From NCBI GenBank assembly GCA_030704615.1, contig CM060733.1, positions 54,562,001-54,626,000 of the forward strand: a stretch of DNA of 64,000 nt, in the 5' to 3' direction. Positions 37,768 through 51,580 of the stretch are shown here, piece after piece. Made by a program: the position numbers and the translations under genes. This stretch comes from Takakia lepidozioides (taxonomy: Eukaryota > Streptophyta > Takakiopsida > Takakiales > Takakiaceae). The first letter of the stretch is position 1, and the number at the start of each line of letters is the position of its first letter. A model generated the notes under the pieces. That model was not told where the DNA came from. It worked only from the letters and a program-made list of their open reading frames with translations, and did not search any database.

Positions 37768-39325
37768 TTAACCCACATACACACTGGCTGTTGGTTTTTC
37801 CGTGCTGAAGGGAACCCATTTGCCCAAACGATTATATCAAGTGCTGGATACATCAAATGCCACCCAATGACGAAATGCCTTGTCAGATTTCTGCTATAGT
37901 TAGCAAGCATCATCAAGACAGGCTTTTCAACTCAGTTCACCACTCGGCTTTGTGTACGGGTACATTACCTATATTTATGGGTTGAATTGTGTGTTGAAAT
38001 CTACCCTGGCAAGGAAATGTGCCTACCGTGAGTAAGGAGGCCATCAATCAGACGGTTGTAGTAGGCCACACCTTCCTCATTAACTGCTGGACCTCTCCCA
38101 TCTGCATTAAGAAAATACATAATTGATTGTGATTCAACTAGAAAGTTTGAGGTTAATCTTGTTGCTTCACTCTTACTTCAACAGCACGAAAGGTATGACT
38201 CGGATAGATACCACGAGGAGAAGAAGACAAAGTGGGGATCCTTCAGCGACATTGAGCTAATAACCTCAAAAACTGTATAAGGTACTGATGTTGACATCAG
38301 TATGGCAAACACAAACAATTGTGACTTTGACCTTTTCCTTATCTCTGGAAGCACTTGTGGATGATAATAACTCTACCTGGGAATATGCGGGTCCAAGCGA
38401 TGGAGAAGCGATAGGCGTCCACACCCAGGTCCACCAGAAGTCCTATGTCCTCCTAAGTTCCCAGAACCCGATAATCCTCATCATTTGAGATTCAACTTAG
38501 ATTCACTGGCCAGTTTTCTTCCCAGAGCGATCACCTTGCATTTTAACCTTAGAATGACTAAAGCTACACAATCTCACATACTGCCAGATGAGTTTCAAAT
38601 GAGAGGGAGACTTCAAGAAGTATTGGGAGTACTTCACCCATGAAGGGTTTTTCATTTTAGTTTGTCGTCCACCAAGTGATGCCTAGTAGAGGCAAAGCTC
38701 CCGAATGCAACCTATGTTCCTTTGGTACATATCTTCGTTTTATAATGTAGCCTGGCTGTCCGAGATATGGATTGCCAATGCTGTTGCACCGAAGTGGATG
38801 GTGTAGAAACATCCTCTAAAACGTCAATTCTCTTGCACGTCTTGCACGTTATATGTTCATCTTCACTCTGAGGAACCAATGAGTAGACCCTTCTTCACTA
38901 TCCAGGGGTCGAGATGAAGGAGTCCCAGGGCATGTTTTCCACTTGGTCTTGCCTCTGCAAGCTTGAAGAAGAAGTGCACGCACTTCTACCCCCGCATACA
39001 TGTGTTCCATAATGCAATACCTGTACTGGGTCTGGGAACTCTTAAAAACCGAGAATCTCTAATATATATTCGAAGGAGATGCTTTTGATGGTGAAAGACT
39101 TCATCTGCAAATAGGTAGTTCGAACCTGATATCGGTGGTATTGATCAACGGCGACATCACCCGTGCTGTTGTCGTCGATTCTCCCTATAGACCCACCACC
39201 CATCTTCCTCTCAATCTGCTACAAAAGGGTTTCGGGAACGATCAGCAGCTCCAGGCTCGAGTGACCAGGAATTTCAATGTGAGTTCCTAGGATTCACTAC
39301 ATACAAGCAGGAGTCTTTAAAGCAC

Positions 39326-39405
39326 TTGGTTGAAACAAGCTGGGAATCGAACCTGGAGTGTGAGTTTCAGTGTCCCAAACACTTGGTCCTCGGCCGCCAT
39401 CGTTC
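39326..39405 (-). repeat. Possible tRNA-derived SINE head
   Basis: The minus strand contains CAGGTTCGATTCCCAGC (B-box match) about 40 bp after TGGCGGCCGAGGACCAAGTG (A-box-like). Stems do not pair as in a functional tRNA, so a SINE relic is more likely. Confidence 0.35.
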
Positions 39406-39744
39406 ACACCACCTTCATACTGAAAGCAGAAGGATAGAAAGAGACACTGTGAGTCCCGGTTCAATTGGAACTTCTAGAACGATTGCCACTCCACAGTGAT
39501 GGACTGGGTCAGTAGTGAATGTTCATGGCCCCAGAGCTTTACAGTGAGTACTGTAAGGTGCCCTCCTTTGCTTCCTATCTTCATGAGCCATGTGACTTCT
39601 ATTGCCCGAATCATATAGTATATAACCCGAGGTGACGAGTCCTCGACATTCACTTGCAACCCATTCAGAGAAATCCAACCTCGAAAACCGCTGAATTGAA
39701 GTCTCTCGAATACAAAATTCCAGTTGTGTGAGTGTGTTTGTGTG

Positions 39745-39745
39745 T

Positions 39746-39795
<50 letters not shown>
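39745..39795 (+). repeat. (GA)n microsatellite in GH1-A intron 1
   Basis: About 25 GA units directly after the exon 1 donor; on the coding strand it is a CT tract. Confidence 0.95.
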
Positions 39796-39797
<2 letters not shown>

Positions 39798-40339
39798 ACC
39801 TGGTAGGCAGAAGAGGAAGCGCCGAACACAAATCCAGCGGGAAAGTCATTCCTGCCAAGCACGTTAGATCCCCCAACAGCCTGTGGTGTATCTGTTATTA
39901 ACATTTCTGAACCAATCCCCCCTTCATTGAGCCAGGGACGCGCCCCGGCCCAAGGGATCATTAGCATCACCATCACCATCACCATTGTAACTCTAACAGC
40001 TGACATGTCCATCTTTCTCAAACACAAGTCTGCAGCTGAGACAGATCTGTGCATGATTGCTTTCATTCTGTGCTTTCCTCCCCACTCCTCCCTCCCTGTG
40101 ACTGCAGTGACTGCGCTCCACCCACAATTGGGCTACGACTGTATGGCCTTCAATTGATCGCACATCTCAGTTCACATGCGATAATTCGATAAAATCCTGG
40201 ATATAACCAGTGTTGGACCCGTATATATGTCCAACCCGGGTATCAATACCGATACCAACCGGTGTAGGTAATACCAAGGTAGGTAGGGTGGCCAATACCA
40301 TATTAGGGGCAATACATACCTCACTCCATACTATGGTAT

Positions 40340-41690
40340 GTACCAGTGTTGTACTAGTCGGCGGGGGTATGTACAAAGGTATAGGTAAGGGTATGCCACA
40401 ACCCAACCTATACGGGGGGTGTGTGTAGAACTTAGGGTTTAGGGTTCCAAACATACCCAACTGATACCATACCAGAGTAGCTGGCGGAGCAACACTGCGA
40501 TTGCGAACCGTACTCAAGTGGGAGTGTTTCGAGAGTCATGGGAGGGGTAGCACTTATGGCATAAATTGGTCAGCGTACAAGGTACAATGTGTAGGATTTC
40601 TTCAGTTTTTGTCATGGCATCCAGCTTTTTTCCCATTTTTACAATCCAGCCTTACAATACAAAGACCTTCACTAGTTTATGAGCAGTACAAATTAGTTTG
40701 CATGGGTATGTGTGATTGCAATTGTTTTTTTACCTTTTGTATGTTGCCCTCAATGGGCCCAACAGGTAGCCTGGCCCAGTGTAGGTTAGGATCAGTGTTT
40801 TATTTTTCATATTTCCAAAATCGCTGCCAGGGCCACATGTGGATTCCACCCATTGCCCATGTGGCGAGAATATCGAGGTGACAAAGTTAGAAAAGTGGCT
40901 ATATTCCAGGTTTCACGTTTTCATTGGTCCATGTCGGCAAGATTAGGCTCCTGAATTTATCTCCCAGTGCTTTTTGGCGAAAATCTCGGACTTTACCCCC
41001 CATGATTCCTTTATACAAGTAGCTGACCGAATTTCCAAGTCGAATTTTTGCCAGAAAGAAACACACTGGTTAGGATTGGCCTGGATAGGTTATAAGAGGG
41101 GTATGGGTATTTCCAATTTTGAGATACCCAGGTCCTGGGCATGGGTATGGCAAAAACTCAAATGACATATTGGGGCAGCATATGGTATACTCAACAGTCA
41201 TCATACTGTAATCAAAGCTGAAAAAAACCAGATTGAGGGCAACAAAAAGGTAAAAAAGAAATTGCAATCACACATACCCATGCAAACTAACTTCCTAGCT
41301 CATATAAATTAGTGAAGGTCTTTGTATTGTAAGGCTGGATTGTAACAAATTGGAGAAAAGCTGGATGCCATGACAGAAACTGAAGAAATCCTACACATTG
41401 TACTTTGTATGCCATACCTTGTACGCTGACCAATTTATGCCATAAGTACTACCCTTCCCATCTGGAAACACTCCCGCCCCAGTTCGCATTCGCAGTATTG
41501 CTCCGCTAGCTACTGTGACTGGTATGGTGTTAGTTGGGTATGTTTGGAACCCTAAACCCTAAGTTCTACACACCCCCCGGGTCTAGGTTGCATCACATAC
41601 CAGCCGGGTTGGTTGTGGCATACCCTTACCTATACCCTTGTACATACCCCCACCGAGTGGCACATACCAGTACAACACTGGTTTATACCC
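40340..41690. repeat. Long fold-back (inverted repeat) element
   Basis: 40340-40765 pairs with the reverse complement of about 41235-41690: for example GTAGGATTTCTTCAGTTT at 40588 against AAACTGAAGAAATCCTAC near 41378, and AACTTAGGGTTTAGGGTT at 40429 against AACCCTAAACCCTAAGTT near 41551. Arms are about 430-450 bp, with a loop of roughly 470 bp. It has no coding capacity and lies between the GH1-A start and the MULE. It could be a fold-back transposon or a long-hairpin small-RNA source. Confidence 0.8.
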
Positions 41691-41766
41691 TCAGGAAGGT
41701 TGTTCCTATCACATTCCACATTGAAAAAATCCATACAACATTATTTACCTTACAAAAGGTTGTTCT
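41691..41766 (+). repeat. Direct repeat left of the MULE
   Basis: GGAAGGTTGTTCCTATCACA, then TCCATACAACATTATTTACC. It matches 52711-52783 in the same orientation with about 85 percent identity by eye. Confidence 0.75.
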
Positions 41767-41786
41767 TTATGAATTCTTATTAATTT

Positions 41787-41960
41787 TAGGCAAGTAATAG
41801 AAGAGGCCCTGGAGTTTAATGCGCCATCAGCGAGGCTGCCTACGTGGCCCTCCCCCCCTCACCCCCATGGCGGCTCCTGCGTTGGTCACGGTCGCTGCGA
41901 CGCGTCGCTCCCATCCGCCCGCTCGCCTCCGTTGCCGCTTCAAACCCGTCACACATGAAT
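41787..41960 (+). repeat. Left TIR of the MULE
   Basis: See the element entry. The GC-rich inner part (41850-41945) is similar to the right TIR only loosely. Confidence 0.8.
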
Positions 41961-42726
41961 CATGTCACACAGCCATGCATGTTGAACATGTTCATCATCC
42001 CGGAGTTGCACATCACGCATGTAACAGAGGCATCCATCATCACCAAGATATGACACCTCCACATAGATGCATGGATCGTCACACATCGATTCAAAATTCA
42101 AATTTGAACTTCTAAATAAATATTTTAATCGATTGCACCGGATGATTTCTGTCATGTACCGGATGATTACTTTCGTACGGGCAATTGGCCACCTGTCTCC
42201 ATCTTCCTCCTCCTCATCATTGTCCTCAAAATTCTCCGATCACCATTGTAGCAGCGTTTGACACTCGTGCATGCAGTGTGAACCCGACTGCTACTGAAAC
42301 GACATGTCTGTACATGACAGAAGTGAAGAGTTTATCCCCCAAGTTGTCCCCCATCTTGTTTCGAATCTTCAAAATCAAGTGCAATCTCCGAACGCAGGTG
42401 CTTTCAATCACAATGTCTTACAATGGCGTTATCAATGGCATGGTATCCCTCCCGGTGAAGACAACGCTTCAGTGGCCTACATTCCATGGAGTCGTGTGAA
42501 TGATCTCCAAACTGGGGAATTATCCCGCCCTGATGGGCCATGCACTTTCCGCAAACATCGCCAAAGAGGTTGTCCACATGGATCACTCCTCGCTCACGCA
42601 CGAATAGTGCCTTAAGTCTAACAAGGTAAAACTATGTGAACTCCATGTAATACAGTATTATTTCGTGTCATCATTGGGGGCCCCTTGCTGTATGAGTCTT
42701 GGAGTCGCTCCATTGCAGTATGAGTA

Positions 42727-45125
42727 ATGTACCATGGTTTCTTTCGTAGGTATCACTGCTCTAATGGGCCAGAGGACAAGATGACTACGCTCTTGGAGGT
42801 AACCTCCATGGTAGCCAAGAAATGGAAACCACGACCTCCCAAGAAGAAGGGGAGAAAGCCAAGTCTTGTGGAATCTGCCAGCGAGCAAAAACCAAAACAA
42901 ATGAGGACCACAAAAACGAAATCTGGGGAGGGCATAAAGAGGGGATGTGTATGTCGGTTTGTAGTGAAGCAATGCTATGTTGACCCTGAAATTGCAGAGT
43001 TGGTATATTACGAGAAGAGACACGTCAATGGAGCTGGAGAGATATGTCATGGGCCTGCACATGAAATTGGGCGTGCTGCATTAGCTCCCCACGTCAGTGA
43101 AGACATGAAAGCATGGGTAATGCACAACTTGCGGTTAGGGCTAAGCATCAATAGAATAATGGCGAAGCACACACAACGGGTAAAGGAGATGATGGATGCT
43201 GGATTGGAGGTCAACCGTGATACTTTCCTCCTTTCATGGGACATCCGGAATATTGCCAACAACTGTGATGAAGAAACATTCAAAAAACATTCAAATGATA
43301 CACGTAGTGTCCGCATGTGGGTGGAGGCCAATCCACATAGTGTTTTCTACTACCAGGAAGAATCGAACCACCCTGCATGGACTTCCAATGACAGAAAACT
43401 CGACCTCCCATTTGTGCTGTGCATACAAACTGAATGGCAGAAACAACAGATGGTGAACCATGGACATTCGCGAATAGTGGCGTGCGATGCAACTTTCAGG
43501 ACAAATGAAAAAAAGGTGAACTTCATTCTAATGCAATGTGTATTAGAAGACCTGCAAATGCACTTTACATCATAACATGTACATTCCATATGCATGAAAG
43601 AATTTGTAACATCTGTTTTACATGATTGTTGCTGCAGTATCCATTGTACACCATGATGGTGTTTGATGAGTGGTTGAATGGAATTCCAGTCGCGTACATT
43701 ATCATGGCTAGGTGCAAAACCAAAGATCTGCAACCTTGGATGGAGGCACTAAACGACCAAATGAAAGCCAAGAAAGTCGACTGGCGCCCCCAATGCGTTT
43801 ATTGTCAACGATGCAGATGCAAAAATTGCAGCCATCAGGTACCTGCAACTTTACAAAACAATTGCTTGGTCATTGCTTGCATGTAAATGTGTTTTATACT
43901 ACTTGAACCTGATAAGGAATAGATGTGTGTGGGGGGATTGTGCAATTTTCCTGTGCTTGTGGCATGTGAGGCGAGCTTGGCAAAAGAAAGTAGTCAGCAA
44001 GGTCAAAGATGTAGCAGTACGTGCGGCTGTGTTACAGGACCTTGCACAAATCATGTATGACAGATGAGACACCTCCGGGGATGCAGGTGAGGCATGGGCA
44101 GTATACAAGATAATTTCATTGCGGGAGAAGTATCCTTCTGAGACTGATTTCTGCAACTACATGGAGACCGAGTGGCTTCCCAAAGCTAAAATGTGGATCA
44201 CCGGAACACGGAACATTCCCCATGCCTCTCAAGATACTAATGCTGCCATTGAAGCTTATCATGGGAACCTTAAAGCGCAACTGAAGTGTACCAAAAGTGT
44301 CCTTACTAGTAGGCGGGTTGACTGGCTCATCTCAGAAGTGATGTCCTTACCCATTATTGGTACATGTCTCATGCGAAGGCTTATGGATTTGTTCGAAACA
44401 AGCGGCAAGAGGGATTTATTTGTAGTACCATATTGCTTGCCAAACACATTCCTAATGAGAACGTGACTCTGCCCGATAGACCCGGAGGCCCCGCAAAAGT
44501 TGAATATCATCGACATTTGGGTGACACGTTCATAGTTCACAATCCCGACTCAAAGTGGGCTTGTTGTGATTGCCCTTGGGCCCTCAAAGGCAATATGTGT
44601 GCACACCAAGTCAAGGTTTTGAAGATGTTGCACCCTCATCTCGAAGATGGGCTCATCGCAAAGTTCTGTGGATCTCTCATGGGCACATCAAAAGGTGGCC
44701 TTCAGAATTTGGTGACAGGTTCACAATCCCCCTCCCCTCCATGTGGTCTAACTCCTCCAAATTTGAAATCCCCTTCTATGTCTGTAAAAATCCCTCTTCA
44801 TGGAAGTCCCTTGCATATTAACCTCATGGCCTCAATTTCTACAGAATGGCAGAGTATTCTTGAATTGACACAGAAGAATGACTTCCTCCAGCAACATCTG
44901 CTTGCCCTCGTGAGAGCTGCAAAGGGAAAGATTTTGGACTTGACTGCCATGATGGAGGAGGGCCTTCAATACCCTGGTGAAGAGCCAGTTATGACTGTTG
45001 TTGATGATGGGAAGGGAAAGTCCCTCGTACGCTTCAAAGACTTTTTGGAGAGGCATGGGCACAATCACAATGGCAGGCCCGCACCCGCAAATTGTAGGAT
45101 GAGGAAGAGGCTATACACAGGGTGA
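42727..45125 (+). pseudogene. MULE transposase with SWIM zinc finger
   Basis: Exon 1 runs to 43517 and contains an N-terminal basic region (PRPPKKKGRKPSL), a SIN-like block (LRLGLSINRIMAKH) and the first catalytic Asp in IVACDATF. The GTGAAC intron 43518-43638 is removed to join YPLYTMMVFDEWLNGIPVAY. The second Asp lies in FIVNDADA, then a FLCLWHVRRAW block, the likely Glu near DTNAAIEAYHG, and a C-terminal SWIM finger CCDCPWALKGNMCAH. Defects: a frameshift at the C5 run 43787-43791, a TGA at 44065-44067, and a frameshift near 44345 before YMSHAKAYGFVRNK. The domain order is that of plant MULE/FAR1-type transposases. This copy is probably dead, though the homopolymer shift could be a sequencing error. 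Confidence 0.85.
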
Positions 45126-46143
45126 AAGGCATGAAGGTACTGCCCTACACTTCCTGAAATTCAGTTTGCAAAGTGCAATCCTGATGCAGATCCACTGACA
45201 GCATGAATTCGACCATTTCACTGTGCAGGGACAATGATGCCACCTCTCAGAGGGAAGATGGAAACTGTTGGATACGTGCTAACATATATGCCTTGTTCTG
45301 GCATGTGAGCTCTCATAGTTCCGTAATTTTGAAATTATGTGTTAGGTACTCTCCCTACAATCACAATTTGTATTGACTGATGCCTCTGCTGTTTAGAAGG
45401 GATTATACTCCCCGCTTTTCAATCCACATGCTATGGACTATGCTCTGGACGGCAGGGTTTACATGTTCAACATCTTTGTTAGCAACATAATTGGACCTCT
45501 TTCATCTCAGTTCAGAGTTTGTTTTCAAACGTGCACCGACACTCCATCATAAACGTACATTATAATGTACAATTTCAGTCACCAAGTAAGCTTTTGTTTC
45601 ACATTCGACCAGATTTCATGTCAGTTGAGGATCAGTTTGTAACGTGCACTGGCACTCCCCTATAAACTGAAACAAATTAAAGAACATCTTCAGTCATCAA
45701 GTAAGATCTTCTTCCCTTATCATGCACAGGTCCGTGCACCCCATGGACAACAACAATTGCTATGTATCGTGGTCATATTTGAACATGACACTTTTACATC
45801 AACACTAATTGGAAGTCAACACCATGTTTTCACCACACTGTAATTACCATAAAATGTGGGATAAGCAACATGTGTACACAAAGATCATTCTTCTACCACG
45901 TCAACCTGCTAAGGAAATGTTTGGCCCTCCGCTGGAATGTCCATTTTCCCGCTCCCTATCATGTACTACATTCAGAATGACCTGACTCAAACTAACACAA
46001 TATCATGAACCATGTAACTCATACATACATACAATTGAAACATACGTCGCAGCTCCATAGGAGTCCTGGATTCTAGCTCGTTTCTCAGTTGCCTCTTTCC
46101 ATCGCCCTCTCATTTCTTACTCCTTTGAGCTGCCCATCACATT
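45126..46143. other. Non-coding spacer inside the MULE
   Basis: AT-rich, no conserved frame. It includes two similar stretches (around 45520-45600 and 45640-45720: GTGCACYGRCACTCC, then TTCAGTCAYCAAGTAAG), a short internal duplication. Confidence 0.5.
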
Positions 46144-46920
46144 GTGCTTCGGACTTCCCTCTCCTTGCAGTCTGCTTCCTTTTCAATGGCCGACCTTACC
46201 AGTTCTTCCTCCATTCCGTGGCTACAGGAGCAAGCTGAGGTTGATGAAGACACAATGAAGGAGGTGTTGGGTGACCTTGGCGGCATTGTGGGGTCCCGCA
46301 TTTCCATTCTCGAAGCTTTGGTGGACTGGTCACAACCAACAACAGGGGACATTATTCTCAGGGGACACGACTCTGCAGGTAGAGTGGCTTGGTGTGGTTT
46401 CTATGATGAAAGTACTATAGAGTGTTCAAAGCTTCCAAACACGATGGTTCTGAGGTCCAGATTCTTGTGTGCCCCCAATGAGGAGTGGGGTCCATATCAA
46501 CTAGGTTTGGATCAAGACAAGGAGAATGAATGCTTTCATGTTCTCACTGTATTCCAATGGATGGGCGGAGGTTGGGACTCCATCAATCTGATTGACGCTC
46601 TTCCCTCCCCTATTTGGATGCTTCAGCGAAGGCATACACCAGATAGGCCATGGACTGCTACTGGAGACATTTGTGTCACCCTTGAGGGTGACACAATGCA
46701 TGGGATGTTTGCATCACATATGCACATGCCAAAGAATGGCTCGTCAGTTTTCCTGCGTGTTGTACCTGACTGGGGGGGCAACCATTTCCATCACTCTGTT
46801 TATTTCTTTCGTTGGGATGGGCGAGTTTGTGTATGGAAGGAGCGAATGGTTAGGCTGCAGGTGGATGTTCCTTCATATGATTGGAACTTCAAGGAGGTGG
46901 ACTGGCTAGAGGCAGCATGA
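46144..46920 (+). CDS. Conserved-looking MULE-borne ORF, unknown function
   Basis: An uninterrupted 258-codon frame; an internal Met at residue 15 (MADLTSSSS) may be the true start. The acidic N-terminus precedes a compact Trp-rich region (GHDSAGRVAWCGFYDES, VFQWMGGGWDSINLIDALP, FLRVVPDWGGNHFHHSVYFF, YDWNFKEVDW). No signal peptide, membrane segment or motif I recognise. It lies 1 kb downstream of the transposase, same strand, inside the TIRs. Its intact frame next to damaged genes suggests either recent activity or use by the element, as with accessory ORFs of autonomous Mutator elements. Function cannot be named. Confidence 0.6.
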   Translation: MLRTSLSLQSASFSMADLTSSSSIPWLQEQAEVDEDTMKEVLGDLGGIVGSRISILEALVDWSQPTTGDIILRGHDSAGRVAWCGFYDESTIECSKLPNTMVLRSRFLCAPNEEWGPYQLGLDQDKENECFHVLTVFQWMGGGWDSINLIDALPSPIWMLQRRHTPDRPWTATGDICVTLEGDTMHGMFASHMHMPKNGSSVFLRVVPDWGGNHFHHSVYFFRWDGRVCVWKERMVRLQVDVPSYDWNFKEVDWLEAA

Positions 46921-48494
46921 AGGTAAAAGCATTGCAGGACTGGAGTTTGACGTGTTTTGCATTGGCCCCGGGTTTGAAGTAGTACATGTGCATGGCCTAG
47001 GGGTCTGATTTGCGGAATAAAGCGTCAAATGTGAATAAAAATTCATGTTCAATTTCAGAAGATGAATTGAGGTGTGTAATCTGCATGAAGTTTTGGTAAA
47101 CATTGCCCGGCTGTATCTGCATTATCACAGTTTGTTTTTGTCTTCAGTTTCAGTTTCAGTACTGTTAAACTCATGGGTGATATAATGTACCACCAACGTG
47201 AAAGTGAAACGCAATATGTATTTCCATGGTTTGGTTTTGAATATGCATATGGATGAAAACCGCATGTACATGTGAGACAAATGGAACGGTTGGTGACAGT
47301 GCCATTATGTAACGCACTTGTAACGCCTACACTGTCGGTGGCATGTCCCCGTCATTGTCTTGCCCAGGTTGTTGTCGCTCTGGCCGAGGGTTCATGTAAC
47401 ACAGGTTGTGCATCATTGGGAGGATATAAAGGGTTCTAGAATAGACAACTCTCGCACTTCTCCATTTCATTGTCTTCACTTTTTCCTGCTTGCACACCCA
47501 CTTGTGCCATACTGATTTCTTTGAGGTCATCATTGCCATAGTTTTCTTGGGTTTTCTGCCCACATGAGGTCTTTGTGTTGCAGGTGTTAGGGTCCTCTTG
47601 TACATCTCATATTATAAGTTTGCACTCTTGTTACTACTTCTGAATTTAGGCTGACTTTGTGTTGCAAGTTCGAGGGTTGTCATCTTTGCAGTTTCCCTCA
47701 CACTTTGCACAGTTCAGCATCCATTGTCCATGGATTCCACCCCAACATCCACTTTTCGGGCCAAGGTCTCTGAAATATTGTACAAAGCCCAGGCCACATT
47801 CTCACACCAATGTGTAGGTGCTGTAGCTATTCTGTAACTTAGAAATGATGTACATGTTGTTTTGTCGGTAGATAATGATTCATGTGGCACCCACTTTTCA
47901 TTGAGGGTTTTCATATCACGCGCACATGTAATTGACGCTTCTCATCAGTTTCATACATGCACTTTTATGCTGAAATGATCATTTTCTTCTCACTTGAACG
48001 TTGAAATACTTAATGAATCCTGGCCACGAATTTGCCCCCAAGGATTGTTTGTTTACATGCATATGACCCTGTGTCTTTCCATGGCTCAACAAACCATGTA
48101 CACCTGAAAGGGTGGATTCCAGCAGCGTCGTTTTGTCTTTGCTATGGCGTACACATCTGCCGCCACCGCTTCAGAGTTGCGGATAAAGAAGGGTGCACGG
48201 GCGTTGAACTCACATCATGTTTTCCATCGCCTCATGAATTCTGCGCATCCACGAACACAGTGCATTATGACAACAGCACAATCTGCATGACAGTTACATT
48301 GTATGGACCAAAGAAACATGTGCATGTGCAATGAATGCAAATGCATACCTGGACAATGATTTTTTCCCACGGGCTGCAACTACTTGATTATCGATGGATG
48401 GAAGTTGACATAGCGGAGGATTGTCTGCGCTGGCAGGTGAAGTGGTATGGGTGGCAATGGGATTGGCAAAGGTAACAGAGCGAGAGCGTTTAGG
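46921..48494. other. MULE interior with no firmly supported gene
   Basis: A minus-strand frame 47327-47605 (92 aa, basic, with GRKPKK near the start) might be an exon of the accessory gene but has no supporting neighbour. Otherwise no supported coding sequence. Confidence 0.4.
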
Positions 48495-51400
48495 TCATTT
48501 GTGCACACTCCCATGCACATCGCCATCAAATCGTGTCGTGGCATATGTGCTGTTCGGAGTGTTCAGACCATCAAAAATCATCTTGCGACGAAGGGGGGAG
48601 GGCAAGGCCATAATGTGCCAATGCTGCGTATCATACTGTTCAAGCAGTTCACCATGAGGGGTTCTGGACGACCCAACATTGGTTACTGTAGGCACAATTA
48701 CACCCTCATCAGTGGGATCTCGGACATAAATAGGGGGAGGAATCACAAAGTTATGTGATGAAGTGAAAGACCCCATAGGGGGAGGCGGTCCACCAAAGTC
48801 AGGGAATACCTGACTGCAAGACAAGTCCATTTCAAGTTGAGTCAGGGGACCTGTTTCCGGACAAAGAAGGTCGGCACAGACTTCAGCAGATGGCACATTG
48901 TGTTCCAGGAAGTGGCTCAGAAGTCGTGATGCCTCATCATCAGACCGGCACACAATTGCTTTCCCACCATTGGTTGTGGATGCAAGGTCATCAGTATTGC
49001 CCTCTGAGGGCATGCCTACAATCCTTCGACACAGAGGACCTGTTCCCACCGCCTGCTGCACCTCATGTTCTTCATTTTCTGACTGAGGCATGGATTTGGT
49101 GGCAAGCTCAGCAGCATTACAGTGTTGCGATATTTGCATTCGCGGGGATGTCTACAAGGTGTGCGGTTGTTGCTGTGATGGGTGGTGTATGCCAGCCCAC
49201 TTGCCAACATCACCACCCGCTTTTGCAAAACGTGCTTCAGCCACCCCCTGCCTGGCCGTGATGAGAGCATCTGCACTGTGTTCCAAATTTTTCAAAGCTT
49301 GCAACACCGAGGATTCACCATAGTTAAAGCTGCCTAAAGTAGATGTTGCACATGAGGCCGGGTTAAGGATGGATTCAGCACCCTAAACATGGTGGACAAT
49401 ATTATTTGCTAATTCAATGAAATCTTGCAGCGTGGACATTCGAAAGCATTGAAATGACATACCTGGTGGGCAAGGAAGCCACCCCATGTCCAAGTCCTCG
49501 CGATACCTCAACATTTCAGTAAATTCAAGGATGGCTTTATCAACCCCCATTTCTGGTTGCCCCCCTCCACACCACAAGACCTCAAAAGCTGTACGATTAA
49601 CAATGGCAAGGTCATGGATAGTCCTGCATCTGACTTGTTGCATAAAAGCCTACAGCGACTGTATGACGCGGTCTTGGTCGTCTTTCTGTCTCTCCAGAAG
49701 GTCTGCCACAGAGTCCAGCACCTCCCTTCGAGCCTGCTCGTATGGTGCCATGCAACCATATAAAAGTATCCAATCTCAAGAAAATTATTGGCTGCATTTG
49801 TAATGGCCACGTGACCCTCGGGTGTGTCTAGAAGTTGGTGGAGGAGGTCGCGCAACACAAAGTTCCTTGGTGTGGACAGGGGAATTGTCTTCTGAACGTG
49901 ACACATCCAAATGAGACGCAACACCCGCATGAACTGCGGTGTTTTCAGAGGTGGTACTGTGTTTCGACTTCCTACCAGAATGGCCATGAACATGTGGGCT
50001 TCCTCCCGCGAATGTGTGAACATATTATTTGAGAGCTCTGGGATGTCGGCCGCCTTGATAATTTTGAAAAGTGGGGACCAGCCCCATTTACTCTCATGTA
50101 TTTCGTCATTGACCTGTCTGTCCCATTTATGCAATCCAGCCTCCACAAACTGAGTTCTTGTACTCTCCAATGCAGCCTGAGCAGCAACCTCCTTCATGTC
50201 ACAGTCCATGATGGCAGCCCTGTACTTGTGGTATTTGACAACATCATTGCACTCAGCGTATTGAGCTGCATGGTCAGGAGAAAAACCAGGACGTATTGAA
50301 AAGCATGCCAATGTCTTGCGAAGAAGTGCCTCCTCCTGCGGTGGTGCATCATGCTGCTACCACACCATGAAACAGATTTGTACTGACATTAGAACAGACC
50401 CCTCCCATAATGAAGGTCATGGACAGAAAAACAATCCAAACAGGCACATTACAATGCATGAAAACAAAACCCATGCAAAACAATATTTTCAAATTCAAAT
50501 GCATATAAGACAATGGTGCTTCAAATCTTGAGTTGTAAATGTCAATATTCTCACACCAATGTGCATGGTGAAGAGAATGCCACGGGCTTCAGCTACATGC
50601 GTATACATGTGCCTCCAAGAGGAACAACCTTACAATATATATGCTGGAATACAAATGCAGGAGAACATGACCATTCCACAGACTTAAATGCATGCTCACA
50701 GATGGAAAAACATGTATGACAGAAAAAAGAGGGCAGTCAGTGCAGGAGAGGATTAGAAGAGGTATTACCATGCGTCGGACGAACCATTGACCATACGCTT
50801 TACCCATCATACTATTAGCAAATTCCGCGCTCCCCACAAGTGCAGCAAGACTTTCTAAAAAGCAGGGATTGTCAGGTGAAGGGAACCCATCAGGCAACAA
50901 ATTGTAGTCCATGAGGTAGCTGAGACCTGGGCGTGCAACAGGTGCAGGTTTGGGGGGGGCACGACAATGTCAAATTTCTGTATCAGAGAAGCTGCCACAA
51001 AGGCTTGTTTGGCCTCTTCTCTAGTCGTGGATTGAAGCAAAGCAGACTTGATCAACTGATCCAGAGTTGGTGCCTCTGTATGTGTCCTCGTTGGTGGGTC
51101 TGGCAGTAGGATAGTTTCCTCGTCCATTGCCATGTCCCCCGCCTGAAGAGGTACATGGGAGTCCTTAGCTGGTAGCCGCAAATGCCTCCTCCGCTTCATT
51201 TCTGGCTGAAATTCGTCTTCACACCCACTGTCCTCCCGGCCCACCTTCGCCCGCGAGTTTTTGCGCGGCAGATGCCCATGGTCCTTCAGAACAGTCTCCA
51301 TCAACGCCCTCTGACCGGTTTCAAACACAGGGTACATTTTTAGTTTAGCCCCACCATTCCCAACATCGGCACACCCATTTATCCTGTGAACGTTTAATTT

Positions 51401-51580
51401 TTTTTTGTCTTTATACACATGTTTACAGTAGATACATATGAACGGCTTCCTGTTATTATCCCCGGGTTCATCAAGCCTCGCCCTCGTGTGAGCCTCGCAA
51501 ATCAGTGCTTCCCACTCATCAGTATCATATTCCTCATGGTATACCCGACGCGCTTCGAGCATGGTGGATTTTTTCACCAT
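48495..51580 (-). pseudogene. MULE accessory gene with a C2H2-like finger
   Basis: Minus-strand exons: 51580-50771 (MVKKSTMLEARRVYHEEYD, a zinc-finger-like CIYCKHVYKDKKKLNVH, an acidic/basic linker, then after a frameshift in the G8 run 50952-50959 DYNLLPDGFPSPDNPCF and QWFVRRM with a GTAATA donor); about 50359-49460 (HDAPPQEEALLRKTLACFS, then HEIHESKWGW-type and MFTHSREEAHMFMAIL blocks, with a frameshift near 49760 and a TAG near 49650 inside VIQSL(stop)AFMQQ); about 49380-48495 (GAESILNPASCATSTLGS, a TAG near 49158, then a long polar tail). Helical middle, low-complexity end. The BED/C2H2-like finger suggests DNA or protein binding, by analogy with the second gene of Mutator elements; homology to it is not established. 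Confidence 0.55.
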